IMG/VR virus record: IMGVR_UViG_3300017730_000027
Location: 1-40,246 of that record
Reading direction: 5' to 3' (one strand)
Origin: a virus
Length of the DNA stretch: 40,246 nucleotides
Position numbers and translations under genes: made by a program. Below the pieces are notes generated by a model. The model made no database searches. It was not told the DNA's origin and was given only the letters and a program-made list of their open reading frames with translations. Position 1 is the first letter of the stretch, and every line of letters starts with the position of its first letter. Positions 1 through 7,770 of this stretch are shown one piece after another.

Positions 1-12
1 AAACTATTTAAA

Positions 13-567
13 ATGGTAGTTAAAGGTAGTACTTCTGAAATTGAAGGTCAGAAGATTTCTAAGGAAATGGCTCAAGCTGCGTTAGACTGGTTTGATAGAT
101 CTGTATACGCTAGAAAATATGAGAAGCAGGTTAAATCTGCTGGTATGGGTGCAATAGCACCAATGATCTTTGGAGATTACTGGGGTATTAAGAAAACCAT
201 TCCTTCTAAACTTAAAGCAGAATTTAAAGAGTTACAACAAGTCTATAAGAGAGAAATGGCTGAAGGTGTCTTAACAGAATCTGATGCAACTCCAACTATG
301 ATGTTAGCACAAGAGATTGAAGGTGCTGAATTTCACCATGGATTTGGTGATGGTACTGAAGTTGAGGCTAGATCTACTAAGAAAACTTGGGAAGATGGCG
401 TACCTGTACTTAAGTATATCGCCAGAGCTCCTAAGAAGAGCGTAAAGCTACCTAAAGGAAAGTTTGAAGTAGTTATTGACGATAAGTATGGATGGATCTA
501 CTGGCAAGATAAAGGTGTCTGGTACGGTATGGATAAAGAAGACGATTATATCCCCTTTGAGTTTTAA
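13..567 (+). CDS. Unknown protein, possibly truncated at its start by the window edge
   Basis: I do not recognise this protein. The first ATG is at 13, but the frame is open back to base 1 (K-L-F-K precedes it), so the true start may lie outside the window and the visible 184 residues may be only the C-terminal part. It looks soluble: no signal peptide or membrane segment, charged throughout, with a tryptophan/tyrosine-rich end (residues 150-184, including YGWIYWQDKGVWYGMD) and an acidic last ten residues. It is followed after 29 nt by a strong intrinsic terminator, so it is the last gene of its transcription unit. That it is a real gene is supported by length, frame integrity and the terminator position; function is unknown. 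Confidence 0.7.
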   Translation: MVVKGSTSEIEGQKISKEMAQAALDWFDRSVYARKYEKQVKSAGMGAIAPMIFGDYWGIKKTIPSKLKAEFKELQQVYKREMAEGVLTESDATPTMMLAQEIEGAEFHHGFGDGTEVEARSTKKTWEDGVPVLKYIARAPKKSVKLPKGKFEVVIDDKYGWIYWQDKGVWYGMDKEDDYIPFEF

Positions 568-596
568 GATTTGAGTATCATCGAATTAAACTTTTT

Positions 597-637
597 AAAG
601 AGTCTATGTATAACAATAGTAACATAGACTCTTTTTT
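597..637 (+). terminator. Strong intrinsic terminator
   Basis: A perfect 13-bp stem (597-609 pairs with 622-634, arm AAAGAGTCTATGT) encloses a 12-nt loop and runs into a T tract at 632-637. It ends the unit containing the first gene. The next start codon (640) lies only 2 nt after the T tract, so the terminator occupies the place where a ribosome binding site for dCMP deaminase would be expected. Confidence 0.88.
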
Positions 638-639
638 AT

Positions 640-1146
640 ATGCCTAGAATACCAGTAGACTTAATTTATATGCAGATGGCTTACCAAATAGCCAAACTGT
701 CCTATGCTAAACGTAGACGCGTTGGTTGTATTATTGTGAAAGATACACAAGTTATATCAACTGGATATAACGGTACGCCACATGGCTTCGAAAATGACTG
801 TGAAGAGGTGCAGGTTAGAGAGATAGAGAATACAAATCATAAGAAAGTATTAGAAGAAAAGGGTTATGAGTGCGAAGACACTTGTTGTTCTAAAGAGGTA
901 ACCAGAAGAGAGGTCTTACACGCAGAATCAAACGCCCTAGCAAAAGTAAGTAAGTCAACACTAAGTTCAGAAGGAGCAGATATGTATGTTACAACATGTC
1001 CCTGTTTTGATTGTGCTAAATTAATTATTCAAGCAGGTATTGCAAGAGTATTCTATTCAGAAGACTATAGAGATATGGCAGGTGTAGAACTACTAGAAAA
1101 AGCAGGTATCGAAGTAAAAGAGGTTATATGTTGGAACGCGGAGTAG
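640..1146 (+). CDS. Deoxycytidylate (dCMP) deaminase
   Basis: Predicted zinc-dependent dCMP deaminase that converts dCMP to dUMP, feeding thymidylate synthesis for phage DNA replication in the cytoplasm. The 168-residue length fits phage dCMP deaminases. The cytidine-deaminase signature is complete: H94-A-E96 supplies a zinc ligand and the proton-shuttling glutamate, and C120-P-C122-F-D-C125 supplies the zinc cysteines. The N-terminal V-G-C-I-I-V and S-T-G-Y-N-G-T-P-H-G segments match the family substrate pocket. Residues 51-92 form a Cys-containing insertion (C54, C78, C82, C83) that could bind a second zinc, as in T4 deaminase. An internal ATG at 670 is an alternative start, but residues 1-10 fit the family N-terminus, so the ATG at 640 is preferred. 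The 3' end overlaps the helicase start by 19 nt. Confidence 0.93.
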   Translation: MPRIPVDLIYMQMAYQIAKLSYAKRRRVGCIIVKDTQVISTGYNGTPHGFENDCEEVQVREIENTNHKKVLEEKGYECEDTCCSKEVTRREVLHAESNALAKVSKSTLSSEGADMYVTTCPCFDCAKLIIQAGIARVFYSEDYRDMAGVELLEKAGIEVKEVICWNAE

Positions 1147-2861
1147 ACGCTATTATTAACGAGGCACTTGTCACTGGTACATTTGGAAAAGATTTCAAAT
1201 TCAGAGAGGGACAGAGAGAAGTTATTGAAGCTATCTGCAATCATTATATTGAAGATCCAGAAGGGACTATTATTTTAGATGCCCCAACTGGCAGTGGTAA
1301 ATCACTAATTGCTATGTGGTCCGCGCACGTCCTAAAAGAACTGGGTAAAAGAGGTTATTTAGTAACCTCTGATCTAATGCTACAAGATCAATATGAAGAA
1401 GACTTTAAAAGACTAGGACTTAATTGGCCAAGTATAAGAGGAGTAGACAACTATAATTGTAACGTAAACGATCTGCCATTCTCTCTTGCTGATTGTAAGA
1501 TGAAAGGTATTGGGTATGAAGCTGCAGAGAAATTACCTTGCTGGGGCACTTGTGGGTATCTTCAGGGCAGAAAGCGCGCGAAGGAGCTACCTGTAGCTCT
1601 CTTCAACTATTCATATTATCTAATACAAAGGAATTACGTAGAGGATAAGATGCAAGAACAAGACAGAGAGATACCATTTCCTATAAGAGACTTTGTATTC
1701 TTTGATGAAGCACATAAGGTAGATAATATAGTACAGTCACACTTTAGTCCTAGAATAGACAGAACAACTACAAAGATATTTAAAGAGGTAAACAAGTTTG
1801 TACAGAAACAGGCCATTAGTGCTGCCTGGGTATCTGAGAACAGAATAGCAGATATTGTCGACCGCTTAATGCGGGAAGACGATCACCAGGAGTTGATGAG
1901 CCACATCAGAGAATTCAGAGGTATTGCCATGGTTTACCGCAAGGTCAGATCGGCAGCCCTAAAACAAAGTAAGTCAAGGTTTAAAGGGGGAGATGTCCCT
2001 AAGGATTGGCAGACTTTTTTTGGACGACTCGATAGACTTAAAGATATATGGTGTAAATTTGATGACTATCATGCTATAATTAAAGAACTTGGTATGGATG
2101 CGATTGTTATAGATCGTAAAGAAACTGAAACTAAATTCTTATGTCTAGAAGAAGCTATCATGATTGATAAATTCTTACAAAAGAAAAGTGGCTTTAAAGT
2201 CTTTATGTCTGCAACTCTAGGTGATATTAGATCTTATGCAAAACATACTAAAATGGGTAATGCTAAAGTTATTAGAATGAGTAATAATTTTGATTACAAA
2301 AAATCCCCCGTGGTTTTCATTAATAGGCACAAATTGTCTTTTAGGGAACGCGAACAAAATCTCCCTCATGTAGTTAAGACTCTGGATAAGATCTTAGAGA
2401 AACACAAAGGACAAAGTGGAATTATTCACGCCGGTTCCTACAATTTCACAAACTACATCAATCAACATTCTAAACATAGTTTTGATTTCATCACCTATGA
2501 TTTAGCAAAAGAGAGACAAGGGGCAATTAGAAACTTTAATGAACAAGATGGTAAAATACTTATGGGGCCATCACTATTAGAAGGGTTAGACTTAAAAGAT
2601 GACAAATCTAGATTTCAAATCTTTTTTAAAGTACCATATCCTTCTTTAGGAGATCCGCTTGTAAAAGCTAAGATGTCTGCATTTCCAGATTGGTATGATT
2701 GGAAAACAGGCATTGCAATTCAACAAGGATCTGGAAGGTCTATTAGATCTAAAGACGATTGGGCAGTAACATATATCCTGGACGCGTGCTTTAGAAGCTT
2801 GATAAATAAAAAGGGACTATTCCCACCTTCGTTTGAAGAAAGACTTAAAACAATATACTAA
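1128..2861 (+). CDS. DinG/Rad3-type superfamily 2 DNA helicase with probable Fe-S cluster
   Basis: Predicted ATP-dependent 5'-3' DNA helicase of the XPD/DinG type, acting in phage replication, recombination or repair. Walker A is at residues 51-60 (DAPTGSGKSL) and the DEAH box at 193-196. Between them four cysteines (C111, C123, C138, C142) sit where XPD/DinG helicases bind a 4Fe-4S cluster. FNYSYYL at 159-165 matches the conserved N-[HY] motif that follows the cluster domain. Motif VI (QGSGRSIRS, about 533-541) carries the arginine-finger residues. At 577 residues it is slightly shorter than E. coli DinG. The ATG at 1128 lies within the dCMP deaminase end, preceded by AAAGAGG, one of the few Shine-Dalgarno-like sites here. 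T4 uses Dda, UvsW and gp41; a DinG-type enzyme is not a core T4 gene, so this is an accessory helicase. Confidence 0.88.
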   Translation: MLERGVDAIINEALVTGTFGKDFKFREGQREVIEAICNHYIEDPEGTIILDAPTGSGKSLIAMWSAHVLKELGKRGYLVTSDLMLQDQYEEDFKRLGLNWPSIRGVDNYNCNVNDLPFSLADCKMKGIGYEAAEKLPCWGTCGYLQGRKRAKELPVALFNYSYYLIQRNYVEDKMQEQDREIPFPIRDFVFFDEAHKVDNIVQSHFSPRIDRTTTKIFKEVNKFVQKQAISAAWVSENRIADIVDRLMREDDHQELMSHIREFRGIAMVYRKVRSAALKQSKSRFKGGDVPKDWQTFFGRLDRLKDIWCKFDDYHAIIKELGMDAIVIDRKETETKFLCLEEAIMIDKFLQKKSGFKVFMSATLGDIRSYAKHTKMGNAKVIRMSNNFDYKKSPVVFINRHKLSFREREQNLPHVVKTLDKILEKHKGQSGIIHAGSYNFTNYINQHSKHSFDFITYDLAKERQGAIRNFNEQDGKILMGPSLLEGLDLKDDKSRFQIFFKVPYPSLGDPLVKAKMSAFPDWYDWKTGIAIQQGSGRSIRSKDDWAVTYILDACFRSLINKKGLFPPSFEERLKTIY

Positions 2862-3437
2862 ATGAGAGACTTAATTATTTGCGATAACTTTTACTCTAAT
2901 GTAGATGATGTTAGGGCTTTTGCTTTAAATCAATCCTTTGATGTAGAGGGTAATTATCCAGGAAACAGAACAAAATCATTTTTAACACCTTCAGTAGTAG
3001 ACTATATAGGCAAAGTCGTTGGAGCTGAAGTAGACATGAATGGTTTAGATAAAGATAGTTACTGCGGTGCGTATCAATATACAACTGCTACAGATAGAAC
3101 ATGGATTCATGCTGATGGATGGAACGAATGGGCAGGAGTTATTTATTTAACACCAGACGCGCCAGTTACTGGTGGTACTGGTATTTATAGACATAAACCA
3201 ACGGGAGCATATAAGATGCCAAGATTGGCTGATGGTAGTAGAGACCAAGAATTACTAGATACAATTAATAATGATGGCCAAGATTATACTAAATGGGATT
3301 TAGTTGACGTGGTTGGAAATAAGTATAATAGAGCAGTATTCTATAAAGGAGACTTATTTCACGCATCTTTAGATTACTTTGGTAAAAATATACATGATGG
3401 CAGATTATTTCAAACATTTTTCTTTAACACTAAATAA
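2862..3437 (+). CDS. 2-oxoglutarate/Fe(II)-dependent oxygenase-like protein
   Basis: Predicted non-haem iron oxygenase of the double-stranded beta-helix fold, similar in layout to small 2OG-Fe(II) oxygenases common in marine myoviruses. The iron-binding facial triad can be placed at H83-x-D85 (WIHADG) and H167 (FHASLDYFG), and R181 (GRLFQTFFF) is at the position expected to bind the 2-oxoglutarate carboxylate. The N-terminus (IICDNFYSNVDDVRAFAL) is typical of this group. The start abuts the helicase stop with no spacer, so translation is probably coupled. The substrate cannot be told from sequence: phage members are proposed to hydroxylate proteins or modify nucleobases or small molecules. 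The family call is fairly secure; the specific reaction is unknown. Confidence 0.75.
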   Translation: MRDLIICDNFYSNVDDVRAFALNQSFDVEGNYPGNRTKSFLTPSVVDYIGKVVGAEVDMNGLDKDSYCGAYQYTTATDRTWIHADGWNEWAGVIYLTPDAPVTGGTGIYRHKPTGAYKMPRLADGSRDQELLDTINNDGQDYTKWDLVDVVGNKYNRAVFYKGDLFHASLDYFGKNIHDGRLFQTFFFNTK

Positions 3438-3443
3438 ACAAAT

Positions 3444-3677
3444 ATGGGATTTAATAAATTACACCTTCCGGACCTAGAGTATTTAAAAGAGAGCCTAAAA
3501 ACAAAGGGCAATGAAGAATTTACACAATTCTGGAAATCTAGGTATTTTAAAGCAGATGCGATCATGGGCCCACCTGAATCTATGGACTTTATTAAACAAT
3601 TTCTAAATCGTGAGTATAATTATAGAACAACTGGTCAAATCGAGTTTGATTTTGATCAGGTTAATGACAAAAAATAA
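3444..3677 (+). CDS. Small unknown protein
   Basis: A 77-residue protein I do not recognise. It starts 6 nt after the oxygenase stop, on the same strand, in an A/T-rich leader. It is charged, aromatic-rich and lacks a membrane segment; the C-terminus is acidic (IEFDFDQVNDKK). Its stop (3675-3677) lies 4 nt before the preferred start of the next gene at 3682, giving tight operon packing. The packing and uninterrupted frame support a real gene; no function can be proposed. Confidence 0.6.
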   Translation: MGFNKLHLPDLEYLKESLKTKGNEEFTQFWKSRYFKADAIMGPPESMDFIKQFLNREYNYRTTGQIEFDFDQVNDKK

Positions 3678-3681
3678 AGAT

Positions 3682-4275
3682 ATGTCTGAACAAACAGAAA
3701 AACAAAAAGCAAAAACTTACGTTTGGGTTAAGACTGAACGTGCTGGAGATACAGTTATAGTAGAAGGAACTGAAGGTCAGTTTACTACTTTTACTGATGG
3801 TACTAGATGTGCAACCGCATTAATTGGTGAAATGTTAATGGAGGCTAGAGATGAAGCTAACGCAGCTTCATTAGCTAAATCATTTAAAACTGTAAAAGAG
3901 GTTGCAACAAAACCAGTAACTGAAACTAAAACTACTCAACCAACTGGCGAATTAAACGTAATGTTAGAGATGCTAAAGAAGATTAGCGCTAAGAATACAA
4001 TTACAATGCCATTAGAACTTAATGTTCCATCTAAAGATGTTTATGATTTATTTAAAGATCAGATGGATATTACAAAAGCAGATCTAAACGAACAGATATT
4101 GCTACTGGTACAGAGCCAGATAGATAACTTACAAGAACAATTAAAACCTCAAGCAGAAGAATTCATTAAAAATTATTACAATGGCAAAACAAAAAGAAGA
4201 GTCAGTACAACTGACGCCGGAGCAGCAACAAGCAATAGATCAAGCAGTAACTCAGCCCCAAACATCACCTACTAA
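3682..4275 (+). CDS. Unknown protein whose end is overprinted by the next gene
   Basis: I do not recognise this 197-residue protein. The frame is open from 3610, but the start at 3682 (MSEQTEKQKAK) is preferred because an earlier start would overlap the preceding gene by about 70 nt and add an atypical hydrophobic lead. Residues 1-75 look like a small beta-rich domain, 75-95 is a Thr/Lys linker, and 95-165 is helical (LNVMLEMLKKIS... to ...QIDNLQEQLKPQAEEF). The last about 30 residues (KTKRRVSTTDAGAATSNRSS) are low complexity and lie entirely in the 95-nt overlap with the following gene, whose frame is +1 relative to this one. The unusual overlap allows either overprinting or a programmed frameshift. 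Confidence 0.65.
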   Translation: MSEQTEKQKAKTYVWVKTERAGDTVIVEGTEGQFTTFTDGTRCATALIGEMLMEARDEANAASLAKSFKTVKEVATKPVTETKTTQPTGELNVMLEMLKKISAKNTITMPLELNVPSKDVYDLFKDQMDITKADLNEQILLLVQSQIDNLQEQLKPQAEEFIKNYYNGKTKRRVSTTDAGAATSNRSSSNSAPNITY

Positions 4276-4642
4276 TTGGAACAGACGTCAAAGACGTCAC
4301 ATGATGAAACAACAAGGTGTGCTTAAGTATTTAAGTAATATGAATTTCTTAGGTGAGGTTAGGTCTAACTTTCGTAAGCAAAATATAGAGAACGGTAAAA
4401 AGATTCATCAGCAAAACTTAGATGCTAATGATAAAGTTAATCACTCTATGTTAGAAGCTAAGTTGGAATCTATGAAAACTACTTGGAAATCTATGGGCTA
4501 TAATAAGAGCGAGATAGATAAATTAGAAGAGGCTTGGTCTTTATCTGCAGTAAAAGATAAAGAGTCTAGAAAAGAAGACAAGAAAGCTATTAAGAAATTA
4601 CAGAAAGAAGTGAGAGAATCATTTCAATCTAGAAAAAAGTAA
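4181..4642 (+). CDS. Unknown basic helical protein
   Basis: A 153-residue, Lys/Gln/Glu-rich protein, probably mostly helical, with no membrane segment. The N-terminus (MAKQKEESVQLTPEQQQAID) and the following NWNRRQRRHMMKQQG look like a genuine start region; the Asn-Arg-Arg-Gln-Arg-Arg element is a type often seen in small phage proteins. A later Met at 4301 would remove the overlap with the previous gene but would discard this region, so 4181 is preferred. Residues 75-153 could form a coiled coil (KLEEAWSLSAVKDKESRKED to the end). Function is unknown; a scaffold or assembly role is only a guess from composition and position upstream of the baseplate block. Confidence 0.65.
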   Translation: MAKQKEESVQLTPEQQQAIDQAVTQPQTSPTNWNRRQRRHMMKQQGVLKYLSNMNFLGEVRSNFRKQNIENGKKIHQQNLDANDKVNHSMLEAKLESMKTTWKSMGYNKSEIDKLEEAWSLSAVKDKESRKEDKKAIKKLQKEVRESFQSRKK

Positions 4643-4650
4643 CAGGCAAT

Positions 4651-4974
4651 ATGATTACTATTCAAATAGAACCCGCTGATAACGGGATAGTCAAATTTTT
4701 GATTGATGATAACGTAAACGGTGGAGGTGAAGAATATACCTCCAGGGTAGTTTACGACTTCGATGGCTATCTTGGTAGACAACAGCAGGTAAAGTTTTTG
4801 AACGATATGGTATTAGATTTAGGTTTAAGTACTGGTAGTGATATTGACCGTGACAAATTGGAGATTAAATTAGATTGGGGAGGCAAGTATACGCCAACCG
4901 AAGCAGAAATAAAACAAAGAGTAACGCTACTCCAAAAAGAAATAAAAAGGCTTACTCGTTTAATAGAGAAATGA
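4651..4974 (+). CDS. Small unknown protein
   Basis: A 107-residue acidic protein I do not recognise, starting 8 nt after the preceding stop. Residues 1-75 are predicted beta-rich (MITIQIEPADNGIVKFLIDD) and the last 30 residues form an amphipathic Lys/Leu helix (IKQRVTLLQKEIKRLTRLIEK) that could make a short coiled coil. Its TGA stop overlaps the ATG of the next gene (ATGA at 4971-4974), a standard translational-coupling arrangement. Function unknown. Confidence 0.65.
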   Translation: MITIQIEPADNGIVKFLIDDNVNGGGEEYTSRVVYDFDGYLGRQQQVKFLNDMVLDLGLSTGSDIDRDKLEIKLDWGGKYTPTEAEIKQRVTLLQKEIKRLTRLIEK

Positions 4975-5378
4975 AACTACACGTAGAAGGTGTATGGTGT
5001 AAAACTAGAACTGAGTTTGAAAGATTAGCAAAGTCTGGTGAATACGATTTAACAGTATCTTATTTTGATATATTCAATAGATTAATTAAATCAGATCCTT
5101 ATAGCAAGGAGCCATCAGATATTATTGTATCTCTTTATATTAGAAAGCTAATACAAAGACTGCTTGACGATGCAAACAATAATGAAAAAGATCAAGCTAA
5201 AATTTTATACATGTTCAAAACTTTGGATACTGGATCTGTATCCGGGTTCAAAGATTTTGTAAATGACCTAATCGAAGAACCTTTTGATTTGGATCTTATT
5301 ATCATTAATAGATGTGACTATCCTAAAAGAGGTGTGTTGAGTAAATTTGATAACGTAAGATTCATTGACCATGATTAA
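4971..5378 (+). CDS. Unknown protein
   Basis: A 135-residue protein I do not recognise. The frame is open from 4875, but ATG 4971 (MKLHVEGVWCKTRTEF) is chosen because it forms an ATGA overlap with the previous stop, whereas the longer version would overlap by 100 nt and add a basic, low-complexity lead. The body is helical with a C-terminal hydrophobic strand (DLDLIIINRC). Its stop is overlapped by the start of the next gene (ATG at 5371 within ATGATTAA). It belongs to a run of tightly coupled small genes leading to the baseplate cluster; function unknown. Confidence 0.65.
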   Translation: MKLHVEGVWCKTRTEFERLAKSGEYDLTVSYFDIFNRLIKSDPYSKEPSDIIVSLYIRKLIQRLLDDANNNEKDQAKILYMFKTLDTGSVSGFKDFVNDLIEEPFDLDLIIINRCDYPKRGVLSKFDNVRFIDHD

Positions 5379-5967
5379 GCATAAGATATTTACCAAAGGT
5401 GAATTAATACAAGCTCTAATCTCTACTACACAAGCACCTAATGTACTGATTCCTGTAAGAGCTATGATACACGACGTTAAATTTAACGACGTGAACCCAC
5501 AATATCAGATTAAGATTAGAAAGTTCTATGACCAAATTAATTTTTTAAAGAGAAATCTATTTGGTGGTAGATTTATTAGAAACTTTGAGGGTAAAGATAC
5601 AAGAATAAATTTAAAGAGGCAAGAATATAATACTGTTAAGGAACTAGAGGATAGAGTTTTTAATGGTGATAAATGGGAACAATATCTAATTGTTGTAGAT
5701 TCAGTGTTCTGTGTTAAGACTAAAGCAGAGCAGGATAGGCTATTTAATAAAATACAAGATTTTCAAATAGAGGCTAATATAAAAGATCTATTTAATCTAT
5801 CGAATAGAACCTTATATAGTGGAAATTTTAACTTTCACACAAAAGGAGAGTTCGTTAAGGCACTTCAAAAGTTTTTAGGCGATAAATACCCTAAAGATGA
5901 TGATTGGGTAGACTCTGTACTCTATAGACCTAATCACGATGAAATGGACCGCGGAGAGTGGGTCTAA
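5371..5967 (+). CDS. Unknown protein, last gene before the baseplate block
   Basis: A 198-residue soluble, Lys/Phe-rich protein I do not recognise. ATG 5371 is preferred to the in-frame TTG at 5365 because it gives an 8-nt stop/start overlap with the preceding gene. Features include a basic central segment (KFYDQINFLKRNLFGGRF) and an acidic, aromatic C-terminus (HDEMDRGEWV). It is the final gene of the coupled set; the next 54 nt contain a TATA-like motif and the start of a structural gene, so this is probably the end of an operon or an operon with an internal promoter. Function unknown. Confidence 0.65.
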   Translation: MIKHKIFTKGELIQALISTTQAPNVLIPVRAMIHDVKFNDVNPQYQIKIRKFYDQINFLKRNLFGGRFIRNFEGKDTRINLKRQEYNTVKELEDRVFNGDKWEQYLIVVDSVFCVKTKAEQDRLFNKIQDFQIEANIKDLFNLSNRTLYSGNFNFHTKGEFVKALQKFLGDKYPKDDDWVDSVLYRPNHDEMDRGEWV

Positions 5968-5969
5968 AC

Positions 5970-5984
5970 ATATTACTGTAATAT
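5970..5984 (+). repeat. Short AT-rich inverted repeat in front of the baseplate block
   Basis: ATATTA (5970-5975) and TAATAT (5979-5984) are perfect inverted repeats around a 3-nt centre (CTG). There is no T tract, so it is not a convincing terminator. It lies 8 nt upstream of the TATA-like motif at 5993 and could be an operator or chance in AT-rich DNA. Confidence 0.25.
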
Positions 5985-5992
5985 ATTGCACA

Positions 5993-6005
5993 GATATATA
6001 TAAAA
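5993..6005 (+). promoter_or_regulatory. Candidate phage promoter (GATATATATAAAA)
   Basis: The TATA-like string begins 29 nt upstream of the ATG at 6022 in a short intergenic gap. Related GATATATA motifs occur in the gaps before 14967, 16325 and 30109. By analogy with T4 late promoters, which consist mainly of a TATA-like -10 element, it may drive the baseplate genes. The assignment rests on recurrence and position only. Confidence 0.4.
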
Positions 6006-6021
6006 AACAATAGGACTTTTA

Positions 6022-7770
6022 ATGGCTGACGCTAAATACACACTTGATAATATAACTCCTGGACCTCCAACTAAATTCTCTTATACAGAGATTGCAACTG
6101 GTGAGAAGATTGTTAGAAATAGCAAGTTTCCAGATGACGAGGTGCAGGGCGATGACCCTCAAACTGGCGGGGGTGATGCTATAACTTCAGGAAAGAATAC
6201 TTTTATACAATCTGGTGATAGTGCCGGAGAATCTTTATATGGTAAAAATAGTATTGAAACCAGAACCTTTAAATTTGGAAATCCAGAGGAAACTACTAAT
6301 TTAGGACCTGGTGTTAGATCTTTATATAACAAGTGGTCTATTCATAATTACAACAACAGAGCAAATGGTGCTGCTGGAGAAAAGAATGCATTTAATTACT
6401 ATAACAAGGCTGTATCAGATGGTGATTCTGATAACCTTTTAAATCCTACTGCTAGAAGAATTGTAAACTATTCACAAGAACATGGCGGCATTGGTTATTC
6501 ATATAAGTTTGGTGATTTTGCGGCAACAGAACATTATGGTCAGATTTCAAATGAATACCTAATTACTCTAAGGCGTTTTGCATATCCATGTGGTGATGAT
6601 ATTATGAATGTAAAAGGATTAGATAGTAAAGGTGGTGAAATAGATTTAAGCCAACCAGATTTAGCTAGAGCTCTAACATGGATGTCACCTCAATTGGGTA
6701 ACGATATGAAAGAGGTATTAAAGTTTAGTACTGGGTTTCCATGGAAAGACGTTGAGTCTCAAATACAAGAAGTCGCAGGTAGTGCAAAGAAAAGAGGTAA
6801 GTTAGGTGAGATGATGGATTCATCTTCTATGGGTCGTGCTGTTGAAGCAGGGCTTGCCGGCAAGTCTGCAGATGAAGCTCAAAGAATTCAAGATAGAGGT
6901 GGGGGTTTCGACCCTATGAAAGAAACATACCCTAACAAAGTATTCGGGCCTTTAAATGTAATTAAGAAAGTTTTAGCTAGAGAACAAGGCTTAGAGTTCA
7001 ATAGCGAATTTAGTTTAGTCTTTCACTATGATATTAAAGGTATTACTGGCACTTCGCCTAAGGTTGCGTTTATGGACCAACTGTCAAATATCTTAGCAAT
7101 GACATATAACAATGCTCCTTTCTGGGGCGGCGCGGTTAGATATACTGGTAGTGGCTCTGTCGGTAAACCATTCGGTGATTATGATAAATTAAAGAATGGA
7201 GACTATGCAGGTTTCTTAGGTTCGTTAACTACGCAATTAAAATCTTCAATGGGCGCTGCTTTTACTGATATAGGTAAAGCCGCAAGTGGTCTATTAAGTG
7301 GTAAGGGTATAAATGCACTAGGCGACTCTAAGATTATGGATAATATTATCGGTGGTGGACTAATGAAATTAATGAACGGCCCTCAAGGTGGTACAGTAAT
7401 TAACGCATTTATGACCGGAGACCCTACGGGACAGTGGCACATGACGGTAGGAAATCCTATGAATCCTATAATGGTTTGTGGTAACTTAGCCCTACAAGGT
7501 TCTGATGTAGAATTTGAGGGACCATTAAGTTATGAAGGATTTCCAACTAAAATTAAATTAACGGTTAATCTTAAACCGGCAAGACCTAGAGATAAAGGTG
7601 AAATTGAAAGTATGTTTAATGCTGGTAGAGGTAGAATGTACTTACAACCAGAAGTTGAAGGTGCTACAGATTTAGATGCAGTTGTAGATGTATCAGCATA
7701 CGGAAATAAAGACAGAGGTAATTTTACTCCTGGCTTATCAGAAAAATTATCAAACTTTGGACACGGATAA
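6022..7770 (+). CDS. Large virion structural protein, probably baseplate or tail
   Basis: A 582-residue protein at the head of the baseplate block, preceded by a TATA-like motif. The N-terminal 180 residues are Gly/Asn/Ser-rich; the centre includes small-residue helical stretches (about 380-440). The C-terminal region from about 466 (TGQWHMTVGNPMNPIMVCGN, then GFPTKIKLTVNLKPARPRDK and a GRGRMYLQP segment) is a compact beta-rich module of the type I associate with tail or baseplate proteins of large myoviruses. It ends one base into the start codon of the gp53-like gene, so the two are co-translated. A tube- or tube-initiator-like role (T4 gp48/gp54 counterparts) is possible by position but not shown by motif. 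Confidence 0.7.
   Translation: MADAKYTLDNITPGPPTKFSYTEIATGEKIVRNSKFPDDEVQGDDPQTGGGDAITSGKNTFIQSGDSAGESLYGKNSIETRTFKFGNPEETTNLGPGVRSLYNKWSIHNYNNRANGAAGEKNAFNYYNKAVSDGDSDNLLNPTARRIVNYSQEHGGIGYSYKFGDFAATEHYGQISNEYLITLRRFAYPCGDDIMNVKGLDSKGGEIDLSQPDLARALTWMSPQLGNDMKEVLKFSTGFPWKDVESQIQEVAGSAKKRGKLGEMMDSSSMGRAVEAGLAGKSADEAQRIQDRGGGFDPMKETYPNKVFGPLNVIKKVLAREQGLEFNSEFSLVFHYDIKGITGTSPKVAFMDQLSNILAMTYNNAPFWGGAVRYTGSGSVGKPFGDYDKLKNGDYAGFLGSLTTQLKSSMGAAFTDIGKAASGLLSGKGINALGDSKIMDNIIGGGLMKLMNGPQGGTVINAFMTGDPTGQWHMTVGNPMNPIMVCGNLALQGSDVEFEGPLSYEGFPTKIKLTVNLKPARPRDKGEIESMFNAGRGRMYLQPEVEGATDLDAVVDVSAYGNKDRGNFTPGLSEKLSNFGHG

Noticed and set aside
3610-3681. Upstream extension of the 3682 gene
   Set aside because: Would overlap the preceding gene by 68 nt and add a hydrophobic, atypical N-terminus; ATG 3682 with its A-rich leader fits better.
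4875-4970. Upstream extension of the 4971 gene
   Set aside because: Overlaps the previous gene by 100 nt and is basic low complexity; ATGA coupling at 4971 is the better start.
5970-5984. Inverted repeat as a terminator
   Set aside because: Only A/T pairs apart from the loop and no T tract follows; kept only as a weak repeat.
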